Of a DNA stretch of 7,532 bases, positions 1-6,105 are shown piece by piece. The stretch lies in contig JAASSH010000091.1 of the NCBI GenBank assembly GCA_021767985.1, forward strand, positions 1 through 7,532, written 5' to 3'. The DNA is from Gammaproteobacteria bacterium (GTDB lineage Bacteria > Pseudomonadota > Gammaproteobacteria > GCA-001735895). Each line of letters begins with the position of its first letter. Positions within the stretch are counted from its first letter, which is position 1. The notes beneath the pieces are model-generated. The model had not been told where the DNA came from, made no database searches, and worked only from the letters and a program-made list of their open reading frames with translations. A program made the translations under genes and the position numbers.

Positions 1-506
1 CCGGCCAGGTTGTCCACCAGGCCGCGCGCGCCTACTCCTTTTCCGGCGAAAGAGAGCGCAAGTACCGCGGTTACATTTCGACCTGGGAGGGCGATCCCGG
101 CAGCGATTTAACCTCAGGAATCATGGTCAATTACAACGGCGGTTTCGAGGCGCGCAACTTGAAAAGCACTGAACTTCACGGCGATGCCGATTTCCGCGAC
201 GTCGAGCGCTTTCTGGAGCAGGCCGAGCAAGTCTGGCCCGGAATCAGCGCCGAATATCAGCCCGACATGGCGCTGGTATCGAACTGGATCGACGATCCCC
301 TGGCCAGAAGCGCGTTTACCTCGCCGGCGGTCGGCACCATGACATCCTGGTGGGGCGCGCAGTGGGAGTCTGATCCGGATCTGTACCCTGCCGAGGCCAA
401 TATCTACTTCGCCGGCGAAGCCTACGACGCGGAGTACTGGTCTTACATGAACGGCGCGATCCTGTCGGGCGAGCGCGTGGCGCAGGAAATTCAGCAGAAT
501 TACTGA
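1..506 (+). CDS. Flavin-containing amine oxidase family protein, C-terminal part (5' truncated by window edge)
   Basis: The frame is open from base 3 to a TGA at 504-506, giving 167 residues with no start in view, so this is the C-terminal part of a longer protein. The end of the protein carries the FAD-contacting signature of the amine oxidase superfamily: IYFAGEAYD, then a short aromatic stretch (YWSYMNGA), then GAILSGERVAQEI. In family members FAGE contacts the FAD and the G-A-x-x-S-G helix closes the cofactor site. Upstream, SNWIDDPLARSAF corresponds to the usual W-x-x-D-P-x-x-x-G/A-S segment. Family members oxidatively deaminate amines or oxidise related C-N or C-C bonds, producing hydrogen peroxide. 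The substrate cannot be told from this fragment. The WGAQWESDPDLYP stretch, with its extra tryptophans, differs from the shorter loop in common monoamine oxidases. The Rossmann GxGxxG motif would lie outside the window. A strong hairpin follows the stop codon. Confidence 0.8.
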   Translation, partial: GQVVHQAARAYSFSGERERKYRGYISTWEGDPGSDLTSGIMVNYNGGFEARNLKSTELHGDADFRDVERFLEQAEQVWPGISAEYQPDMALVSNWIDDPLARSAFTSPAVGTMTSWWGAQWESDPDLYPAEANIYFAGEAYDAEYWSYMNGAILSGERVAQEIQQNY

Positions 507-543
507 CCCGTAACCCGGGATATCCACGACTCCCTCGACGATG

Positions 544-580
544 GCAGGCCCCATGATCTTTCAAAGAACATGGGGCCTGC
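544..580. terminator. Strong inverted repeat after the amine oxidase gene, probable transcription terminator
   Basis: GCAGGCCCCATG (544-555) and CATGGGGCCTGC (569-580) are perfect 12-bp complements separated by 13 bases. Inside the spacer, TCTT and AAGA can pair further around a TCA loop. The element lies 37 bases after the amine oxidase stop and before the next gene's promoter, as expected for a terminator that insulates the two. The sequence after the stem (TCTCCACTTA) is not a proper T-tract, so it is not a textbook intrinsic terminator. It could instead be a 3'-end stabilising hairpin or a protein-binding palindrome. Confidence 0.55.
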
Positions 581-612
581 TCTCCACTTACCAATGCCCG
601 CCAATAAACAGG

Positions 613-629
613 CGTCGCTAACGGCGACG
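613..629. repeat. Short perfect inverted repeat just upstream of the promoter
   Basis: CGTCGC (613-618) and GCGACG (624-629) are perfect complements around the loop TAACG. The repeat ends five bases before the proposed -35 element, where an activator or repressor could bind. It is short and GC-rich, so chance occurrence is quite possible. Confidence 0.3.
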
Positions 630-634
630 AGCGC

Positions 635-664
635 TTAACTGCCAGCCTGCAATGGGGTTATAAT
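635..664 (+). promoter_or_regulatory. Sigma70-type promoter for the peroxiredoxin-like gene
   Basis: TATAAT at 659-664 is a perfect -10 hexamer. TTAACT at 635-640 matches four of six positions of the -35 consensus, with an 18-base spacer. Transcription would start near 671, leaving a 5' leader of about 26 bases before the ATG at 697. This is the best promoter match I found in the window. It implies that the downstream gene is transcribed independently of the amine oxidase gene. Confidence 0.6.
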
Positions 665-696
665 TCGGCGCTCTTCAAACTCGAGCGAATACTGAA

Positions 697-1272
697 ATGG
701 CGGAAACTCCTTCAACCATGCTGGGTATCGGCACCCAGGCTCCCGATTTCACCTTACCCGAACCGGCTAGCGGCAACAGCGTGAGTCTTGCCGACTTTGC
801 CGGCAAGCCGCTGCTCGTGGTTTTTTCCTGCAATCACTGCCCCTACGTGCTGCATATCCTCGATTCCTTTACCGGCTTCGCCAACGAAGCGCAAACACGC
901 GGCCTCGGCGTGGTCATGATCAGTGCCAACGATGTCGCCGGGTACCCGGCTGACGGTCCCGAAAAGATGGCGGCGCTGGCGCACGACAGGGGCTTCGAGT
1001 TTCCCTACCTGTACGACGAATCGCAAAAGGTCGCGATGGCTTACCGCGCCGCCTGTACCCCGGATTTCTTCCTGTTCGATCAGAACCATCGACTGGTGTA
1101 TCGCGGACAGTACGACGGCTCGAGGCCAGGCAACAATGTCGCGGTCGACGGCCGCGATATGCGCGCGGCGGTAGATGCGTTGCTCGCCGGCAGCGAAATT
1201 GCCGGCGATCAGATACCCAGCGTGGGTTGCAATATCAAGTGGCGCGCTGGCAACGAGCCCGATTATTTCTAA
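697..1272 (+). CDS. Thioredoxin-fold redoxin, peroxiredoxin-like (AhpC/TSA superfamily) with CNHC motif
   Basis: This 191-residue protein has the AhpC/TSA fold signature: IGTQAPDFTLP (11-21), then LADFAGKPLLVVFSCNHCPYV (31-51), containing a thioredoxin-like C45-N-H-C48 pair. A CTPDFFLFD segment (120-128) supplies the cis-proline (P122) next to another cysteine, C120. Near the C-terminus SVGCNIKW (175-182) holds C178; a G-C-x-I-K-W ending is, from memory, typical of the PRX_like1 group of uncharacterised bacterial and cyanobacterial redoxins. It probably catalyses thiol-disulfide exchange or peroxide reduction in the cytoplasm. No signal peptide is visible and the length suits a single-domain family member. 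The ATG at 697 is preceded by a weak GAGCG at 683-687. An internal ATG at 718 is a possible later start that would keep the whole domain. It has its own promoter and converges on the next gene with a 27-base gap. Its partner reductase and substrate are unknown. Confidence 0.9.
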   Translation: MAETPSTMLGIGTQAPDFTLPEPASGNSVSLADFAGKPLLVVFSCNHCPYVLHILDSFTGFANEAQTRGLGVVMISANDVAGYPADGPEKMAALAHDRGFEFPYLYDESQKVAMAYRAACTPDFFLFDQNHRLVYRGQYDGSRPGNNVAVDGRDMRAAVDALLAGSEIAGDQIPSVGCNIKWRAGNEPDYF

Positions 1273-1299
1273 GATTCTGCTCTCGATTCGGCTGGCAGC

Positions 1300-1905
1300 T
1301 TAGAGGCTGATATCGATCTCAGTACCGGCCTGCAGCGCTGCCAGCATCTTCTTGAGCTGGTGCAAATCGAGTTCGTGATCCTTGCCGCCGCCGAACATGT
1401 TGCCAAATTCCGCGATCATGTCATTCAGCTTGTTATTGGCGGCCGACAATTCGTCGCGTAATTCGTCGTTTTCGTTGCGCAAGCTTGCGATCTGCTGATG
1501 CTTGTCCTGATCCCCGGGCGATACCGTCTCGACGCGCGGCTGCAGGCACTTGTAGGATTCGATCAGTTTGTTCAGCGCCATGTCGAGCGTTCCGATATGA
1601 GCACTCTTGCCACGCTTGAGGCTGGCGATCAATAACCGGGTGAATTCGTTCTCATGCTGCTCGATGTTATCTAATGCACTACTCAAGTCCTGGCCCTCGA
1701 GACGATAAACCGTCTGCAGCATGGCTTCGGTTTGCTCGGCCCTCTGCTCCCTGCCGCGACTGAATCGAGCCGCGAGTTCGCGCACGGCCTCTCCCCTGCG
1801 ACGCAGCCTGAATGCGGCAATCAGTATCCACAGCAAAATCAGGCACAGCAGCAGGACGAAACCCTCGACCAGCAGTATGAAATAGATCGCATTGACTTCA
1901 AGCAC
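1300..1905 (-). CDS. Membrane-anchored coiled-coil protein of unknown function, coupled to the VWA gene
   Basis: I do not recognise a named family. Starting at the GTG at 1905-1903, the protein has 201 residues: one hydrophobic helix (about 7-32) and a basic RLRRR stop at 33-37. A mostly helical, charged body follows, with a likely coiled coil at about 134-166, an MFGGG turn (170-174) and a final amphipathic helix with HQLKKMLAAL (182-191). The basic residues just after the helix predict that the body faces the cytoplasm. The GTG is preferred because GAGGAAA lies at ideal spacing (1915-1909), the start overlaps the end of the VWA gene by eight bases, and the membrane helix then falls near the N-terminus. 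An in-frame ATG at 1935 would add ten polar residues (MRCYSKTRKS) that read like a by-product of the upstream gene's end. Probably a scaffold or partner of the VWA protein; this rests on gene order only. Confidence 0.78.
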   Translation of the reverse strand: MLEVNAIYFILLVEGFVLLLCLILLWILIAAFRLRRRGEAVRELAARFSRGREQRAEQTEAMLQTVYRLEGQDLSSALDNIEQHENEFTRLLIASLKRGKSAHIGTLDMALNKLIESYKCLQPRVETVSPGDQDKHQQIASLRNENDELRDELSAANNKLNDMIAEFGNMFGGGKDHELDLHQLKKMLAALQAGTEIDISL

Positions 1906-3643
1906 TGATTTCCTCGTCTTCGAGTAGCAACGCATCGGTCGCGTTTCTGCGCCGCATGATCAGCCAGCCACCGAGCAGCAGCAGCATCAGGAAAACGTTC
2001 ACCGCAACCACCACGATCCCGACCATGCGCCAGTCAGTACCCCGGTCCGTTGCGGCCTTCTCGTTCGTGGCTGATGCCGGCCCGGCCCCGGTAACATCCG
2101 TCTGTGCGGTTGGCGGTTCGCGATAAACGCCCAGCATCGAGAAGCTGCCAAGATCGATATCGTAGATTTCGGTGGCATGGTTTTGTGCCGAGACCGTGAT
2201 ATGGGCGCGGTACAGACCGGCCTGGCTGGTCTCGACGCGCGCCCGGTGCCAGCCCAGGGAGTATTCCAGACCGAGACTATCGCGCGCGCCGTCGGGAGCC
2301 TCGATATCGACATTGGCAACCATACCATCGGGCTTCAGATATTCTTCGCGCGCACGCAGTTTCAACTCGTATACCCCCGCCTGGGTTTGCGGCTCGATCC
2401 TGACCTCGACCGGCCACAGCACCTGCATGTCGAAACGCTTGCTGCGGTTAAATGTGCGGCTGTCCGCCGAGACGATAAAACTGTGCGCGCCCTCGGCAAG
2501 TTTCTGATCCAGCGAGTAAATATACTGGCCCTTGTCTTCACGCTTGCTGGTGTGCACCAGTGGATACTTCTTTTCGTTACCGTCGACATCGATATGGGTA
2601 AGCTCGAAATCGACAAAACGCAGAAAACTGTTCTTGCGGATTTTCTTGTCGCGGTTGAACAATTCGGCGGCCACGCTGTGCATATCGCGCGGACTACCGT
2701 AGGCGGGCAGGCCCTCGACCGCGAGTTTCAGGTCGGTGACCACCATCAAACGGTTGTCGGGATCCATTTCGGCATCGATCCGCCAGGTCCCGGCTTCGGG
2801 GTTCTTGACGGTAATCAAATCGTAGCCCTGGTCGCTGCGCCAGCGTGATCCGCGCGGCTTTTGCGCACTGATCGCGGGGCTGTCCGGCGGAATCAGGATC
2901 GTTGGTTGACTGTCGGCCTTGCGGAATACCAGCAAAGTCATTTCCCTGATACTGGCGTCTATCGGGAACTCCTTGCCCCTTAGGGCCACCGTATCGGGTT
3001 TACTGGCGCGTTCGAACATTCTGTAAAATACTTTCTGCAACTCGGAAGCGGTCCGGGCGATTGCAAACGATCCGCCGGTCTCGAGCGCCAGTTGTTTCAG
3101 CAGCACCTCGTCGGTCGCATCCGACAGCGCGATCGAGTGAACCTCCGCACCCGCCTTCTTCAAGGCCTGCAGGCTTGTTGTCAAAACCTGGTTGCGCGAC
3201 TTTTCGTTTTTCGCAGGATCTTTCGACACGTCGACTTTCCCGTCTGTCAGTAACAGCAGGATTCGCTTGCGTCCGGGATCAGGCTTGTCCCAGCCGACGC
3301 GGGCCCGCGCCAGTGCACTCTCGATATTGGTCAGCAGGGCATTGGAATGAATCTTGTCGGCGCCGAGATCGGCCTGCTGACGCCAGCGATCGTTGACCTC
3401 GCCCCATTTCACGGCCATGTCGACGTACTTGCCGAAAATCCAGACGCCGGCACGGGATCCACTCGGTATCAGCCCGTTGATCAGTTTTAAAGCCGGCACG
3501 CGCAGGTTTTGCGGATCGGTTTTTTTCATGCTGCCGGAGACATCGATGACGACCCGAAAGTCGTAAACGGCTGCAGCTGCCATGACGTGACCCGGAAACA
3601 GTATCGCGAGCAGCACTAGCGGTAGACAAAGACGTTGACGCAT
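1898..3643 (-). CDS. Periplasmic von Willebrand factor A (VWA) domain protein with C-terminal membrane anchor
   Basis: 581 residues. The N-terminus is a Sec signal peptide (MRQRLCLPLVLLAILFPGHV, then MAAAA), probably cleaved around residues 22-24. A VWA domain follows at about 27-215 with a complete metal-ion-dependent adhesion site: D34-V-S36-G-S38, T105 in LLTNIESAL and D134 in LLLTDGK, so divalent-cation-dependent ligand binding is plausible. Residues about 220-505 look beta-rich and may hold Ig-like or carbohydrate-binding-like modules, for example GTWRID and the A-G-L-Y-R-A-H-I-T-V strand near the end. A Thr/Ala/Pro linker (about 508-537) leads to one transmembrane helix (540-562), RRR (564-566) and a short acidic tail ending DEEISA. 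The body should be periplasmic and the tail cytoplasmic. No strong ribosome binding site precedes the ATG, but a later start would lose the signal peptide. I recall an uncharacterised gammaproteobacterial family of this type (TIGR03503) but cannot confirm membership. The exact function is unknown. Confidence 0.9.
   Translation of the reverse strand: MRQRLCLPLVLLAILFPGHVMAAAAVYDFRVVIDVSGSMKKTDPQNLRVPALKLINGLIPSGSRAGVWIFGKYVDMAVKWGEVNDRWRQQADLGADKIHSNALLTNIESALARARVGWDKPDPGRKRILLLLTDGKVDVSKDPAKNEKSRNQVLTTSLQALKKAGAEVHSIALSDATDEVLLKQLALETGGSFAIARTASELQKVFYRMFERASKPDTVALRGKEFPIDASIREMTLLVFRKADSQPTILIPPDSPAISAQKPRGSRWRSDQGYDLITVKNPEAGTWRIDAEMDPDNRLMVVTDLKLAVEGLPAYGSPRDMHSVAAELFNRDKKIRKNSFLRFVDFELTHIDVDGNEKKYPLVHTSKREDKGQYIYSLDQKLAEGAHSFIVSADSRTFNRSKRFDMQVLWPVEVRIEPQTQAGVYELKLRAREEYLKPDGMVANVDIEAPDGARDSLGLEYSLGWHRARVETSQAGLYRAHITVSAQNHATEIYDIDLGSFSMLGVYREPPTAQTDVTGAGPASATNEKAATDRGTDWRMVGIVVVAVNVFLMLLLLGGWLIMRRRNATDALLLEDEEISA
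1909..1915 (-). promoter_or_regulatory. Ribosome binding site that decides a GTG start inside the VWA gene end
   Basis: On the minus strand GAGGAAA lies within the last codons of the VWA gene; its GAGGA core is five bases before the GTG at 1905-1903. The VWA stop (TGA, 1900-1898) falls just inside the new coding region. This arrangement is typical of translational coupling, where ribosomes finishing the first gene restart on the second. Confidence 0.65.
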
Positions 3644-3770
3644 TGGTATAAGAAACAGTTATTTACAGCGTATTTATCGGCCGCAATCGGAACTTCTGAA
3701 CAATTTATAGAGCCTTATTGAATATGGACTTACAATCCACTCACTTAACGGCAGTCAAAGGAAGCCGGTA
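3644..3770. promoter_or_regulatory. AT-rich divergent intergenic region, expected promoters for both flanking genes
   Basis: This 127-base gap separates two divergent genes and is clearly richer in A and T than its surroundings, especially 3656-3735. Candidate -10 boxes are TACAAT at 3731-3736 on the plus strand and TATAAA at 3709-3704 on the minus strand. Neither has a convincing -35 at normal spacing, so I cannot place a promoter precisely. The close spacing means expression of the VWA operon and the acyltransferase-hydrolase gene could be co-regulated. Confidence 0.35.
3757..3764 (+). promoter_or_regulatory. Strong Shine-Dalgarno site for the acyltransferase-hydrolase gene
   Basis: AAAGGAAG lies upstream of the ATG at 3771, with eight bases between the AAGGA core and the start codon. 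It is one of the two strongest ribosome binding sites in the window and fixes the start of the 757-residue protein. No other in-frame start nearby has comparable support. Confidence 0.7.
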
Positions 3771-6044
3771 ATGCCCGCCAACCCCGACAATCCGCAAATC
3801 AATACCCGAGTCTACGACTTTTGCGTCAAGGCCTTTCGCACCACCAAGAAGCTGCTCAAGCTCAATATCAAGCTGCACCAGGACGGCAGCGGTGAAAACG
3901 ATACGGTACACCAGGGCAATATTTTCCTGTTCAACCATTTTGCGCGCTTCGAGACTTTTATCCCGCAATACCTGATTGCCGAGTCCACCGGCGCCTACTG
4001 CCGCTCGGTCGCCGCGGCGGAATTTTTCGCGGGCGACGAGCGTTTTAGCCAGTTTCTCTACTCGATCGGTGTTGTACCCAACGATTTGCCAAACCTGTTC
4101 CCCTTCCTCGCGCGAGAATTGCTGCATGATCGGAAGTTGATCGTGTTTCCCGAAGGCGGCATGGTCAAGGACAAGCGCGTGATCGATCACCGCGGTGAAT
4201 ACAGCGTGTTTTCCCGAACGGCTAACGAACGCCGCAAGCATCATCGTGGTTCCGCGGTTATCGCGCTGGCGCTGGATGCGTTTAAAACCGCGTTAATGCA
4301 CGACTACGCGGCGGGTCGCTACGACCGGGTCGAGCGCTGGGCCGAGCAACTGGATTTCAACGACGTCGAGCATCTGATGATGCAGGCGGTCAAGCCCACG
4401 GTTATCGTGCCGAGCCATATTACCTTCTACCCGATCCGGGTCAGCGACAATATCCTGCACCAGGCTGCGCGCCTGTTTAACCGGGGCATCAACAAGCGCT
4501 TTGCCGAGGAATTAATCATCGAGGGCAACCTGCTGTTCAAGGATACCGATATGGATATCCGCTTCTCGACTCCGATCGTCGCCGGCGACTACTGGCGCTG
4601 GTGGGAAAAGCGCTTGCTGCCAAACGTCGTGCATCGCTTTGAATCGCTGGACGAATTGTTCGCGCTCAAACCCAAACCGGGACACTGGGGCGGCCGGATA
4701 CACGCCATCGGCATGAAGGCGAAATCCAGCAAGCTGCGCGATGCCTACATGCACTCGATGTACGAGGCTGTCACCATCAATCTCAGCCACATCGCGTCGC
4801 TGATCGTACTGCGACTGTTTCAGCGCGAGTTGCGTCGCATCGATTGCGGCCGCTTTCACAAGATGCTCTACCTCAGCATCAAGCTGTTACAGCATTCGAG
4901 CTACGATTTGCATCGCAGCCTGCGTAATCCCGAAGAGTACGGTGCCATCATCAACCGCGGTAGCAGCCGGCTCGAGCAATTTCTGAAGACCGCCGAAAAC
5001 ATGAAACTGCTGCACGTGGAACAGGGTGAGTACGTGCTCGACAAAAAACTGATCGACGATTTCGAAATCGATGAAGTGCGCACCGAGAATCTCATCAGCG
5101 TGTACGCCAACGAAATCAGTCCGCTGTCCAAGGTTACCCGGATTATCGAGAACGCGATCGCTCGTACTGACAAGGTCGGCGCACGCGAGCTGGCCGATTA
5201 TCGATTCAACGACCAGCTGCTTGCCTATAACTGGGATTACAACCGGTTTCAGCGCGAGCGTTACCAGGAGATTAACGAGCAACAAACCCAGAACGCCGAC
5301 GCCAACTGGTACTTCCTGAAGTCAAAAAGCAAGTCCGCGAGCGCGGTACTGTTGATACACGGATTCCTGTCGAGCCCGGCGGAGCTGAGAAGCCTGGGTG
5401 AGCGTCTGCATGCCGACGGCCATCACGTACTCGGGGTGCGGCTGAAGGGTCATGGCACCTCGCCCTGGGATTTACGCAGCCGCAGCTGGCATGACTGGGC
5501 CGCCTCGGTAGAGCGCGGCTATGACATCGTCAAGGCCTACAGCCAGTCGGTACATATCGTCGGCTTTTCGACTGGCGGGCTGCTGGCGCTGAACCACGCG
5601 GCGAATCATCCCAATCGTCGCATAAAATCGGTCTGCAGCGTGTCGGCACCGGTACATTTTCGCAACAAGAACATGGTTTTTGTGCCACTACTGCATCACG
5701 CCAATCGGCTGGTGAGCTGGGTTACCGAGGAGGGCCTGGTCCCGTTTCGTCCCAATGAGCCGGAGAACCCGGACGTCAACTATCAGCACATCCCTATCAG
5801 GGCACTATACCAGTTACAGCAACTTATCAACCACTTATCCGAAGATAGCATCACGATCGCAGCAGATGTTCACCTTTTCCAGGGAGATAGCGACCCCGTG
5901 GTCGATCCGGCCAGCGTTAGAACCCTGGAACAACTGATACAGTCGGAGAACAAGCAGGTCACGATGCTTGAAAGTGACGTTCATGGCGTCATTTATCGCA
6001 ATATCGACGACGTCCAGCAGAAAATTTGCGCTTCACTTCTATAA
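3771..6044 (+). CDS. Fusion protein: glycerolipid-type acyltransferase region plus alpha/beta-hydrolase
   Basis: This 757-residue protein has three parts. Residues about 45-225 resemble the PlsB/PlsC acyltransferase fold: FLFNHFARFET (53-62) holds catalytic H56 with E61 where families usually have Asp, IVFPEGG (124-130) is motif III, and VPSHITFYPI (213-222) fits motif IV. The usual motif II arginine is not seen in SIGVVPNDLP (98-107). Residues about 325-460 are helical; YEAVTINLSHIASLIVLRLF (331-350) and LISVYANEISPL (441-452) recall the C-terminal domain of glycerol-3-phosphate acyltransferases. Residues about 524-757 are an alpha/beta-hydrolase of the monoacylglycerol lipase/carboxylesterase type: LIHGF (528-532), LKGHGTSP (558-565), nucleophile S600 in GFSTGG, probable acid D708 in GDSDPVV and H738 in SDVHGV. 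No signal peptide or obvious membrane helix is present, so it is probably cytoplasmic or peripheral on the inner membrane. Acyl donor, acceptor and ester substrate are unknown; acyl transfer or remodelling of lipids is inferred. Confidence 0.88.
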   Translation: MPANPDNPQINTRVYDFCVKAFRTTKKLLKLNIKLHQDGSGENDTVHQGNIFLFNHFARFETFIPQYLIAESTGAYCRSVAAAEFFAGDERFSQFLYSIGVVPNDLPNLFPFLARELLHDRKLIVFPEGGMVKDKRVIDHRGEYSVFSRTANERRKHHRGSAVIALALDAFKTALMHDYAAGRYDRVERWAEQLDFNDVEHLMMQAVKPTVIVPSHITFYPIRVSDNILHQAARLFNRGINKRFAEELIIEGNLLFKDTDMDIRFSTPIVAGDYWRWWEKRLLPNVVHRFESLDELFALKPKPGHWGGRIHAIGMKAKSSKLRDAYMHSMYEAVTINLSHIASLIVLRLFQRELRRIDCGRFHKMLYLSIKLLQHSSYDLHRSLRNPEEYGAIINRGSSRLEQFLKTAENMKLLHVEQGEYVLDKKLIDDFEIDEVRTENLISVYANEISPLSKVTRIIENAIARTDKVGARELADYRFNDQLLAYNWDYNRFQRERYQEINEQQTQNADANWYFLKSKSKSASAVLLIHGFLSSPAELRSLGERLHADGHHVLGVRLKGHGTSPWDLRSRSWHDWAASVERGYDIVKAYSQSVHIVGFSTGGLLALNHAANHPNRRIKSVCSVSAPVHFRNKNMVFVPLLHHANRLVSWVTEEGLVPFRPNEPENPDVNYQHIPIRALYQLQQLINHLSEDSITIAADVHLFQGDSDPVVDPASVRTLEQLIQSENKQVTMLESDVHGVIYRNIDDVQQKICASLL

Positions 6045-6105
6045 TCAGTTTAATGTCAGCCACTAGCTCTACAGTGACTCCAGCTTCAAGGCTAAGATAC
6101 GGCTA

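Noticed and set aside
114..554. A 146-codon minus-strand frame over the amine oxidase end and the hairpin
   Set aside because: The plus-strand frame has clear amine oxidase motifs. This frame has no family resemblance and starts inside the inverted repeat.
1273..1299. Possible terminator in the convergent gap between the redoxin and coiled-coil genes
   Set aside because: Only a weak CTGC/GCAG pairing is visible, with no stable stem and no T-tract in either direction.
2177..2848. A 223-codon open frame on the plus strand antisense to the VWA gene
   Set aside because: It is a by-product of GC-rich codon bias. The minus-strand frame has a signal peptide, a full metal site and a membrane anchor; this one shows no recognisable domain and no ribosome site was found.
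1300..3643. VWA pair as part of a defence system or a MoxR-type chaperone operon
   Set aside because: No AAA ATPase, nuclease, phosphatase or kinase gene is adjacent, and the VWA protein is exported, unlike the cytoplasmic VWA proteins in ternary defence systems.
3741..4244. A 167-codon minus-strand frame over the start of the acyltransferase region
   Set aside because: It overlaps a well-supported gene with a strong ribosome site and would run through the acyltransferase motifs in antisense.
3771..6044. Reading the protein as two genes with a missed stop, or as a sequencing fusion
   Set aside because: The frame is continuous, with no internal ribosome site before the hydrolase and a full-length linker; nothing points to a frameshift.
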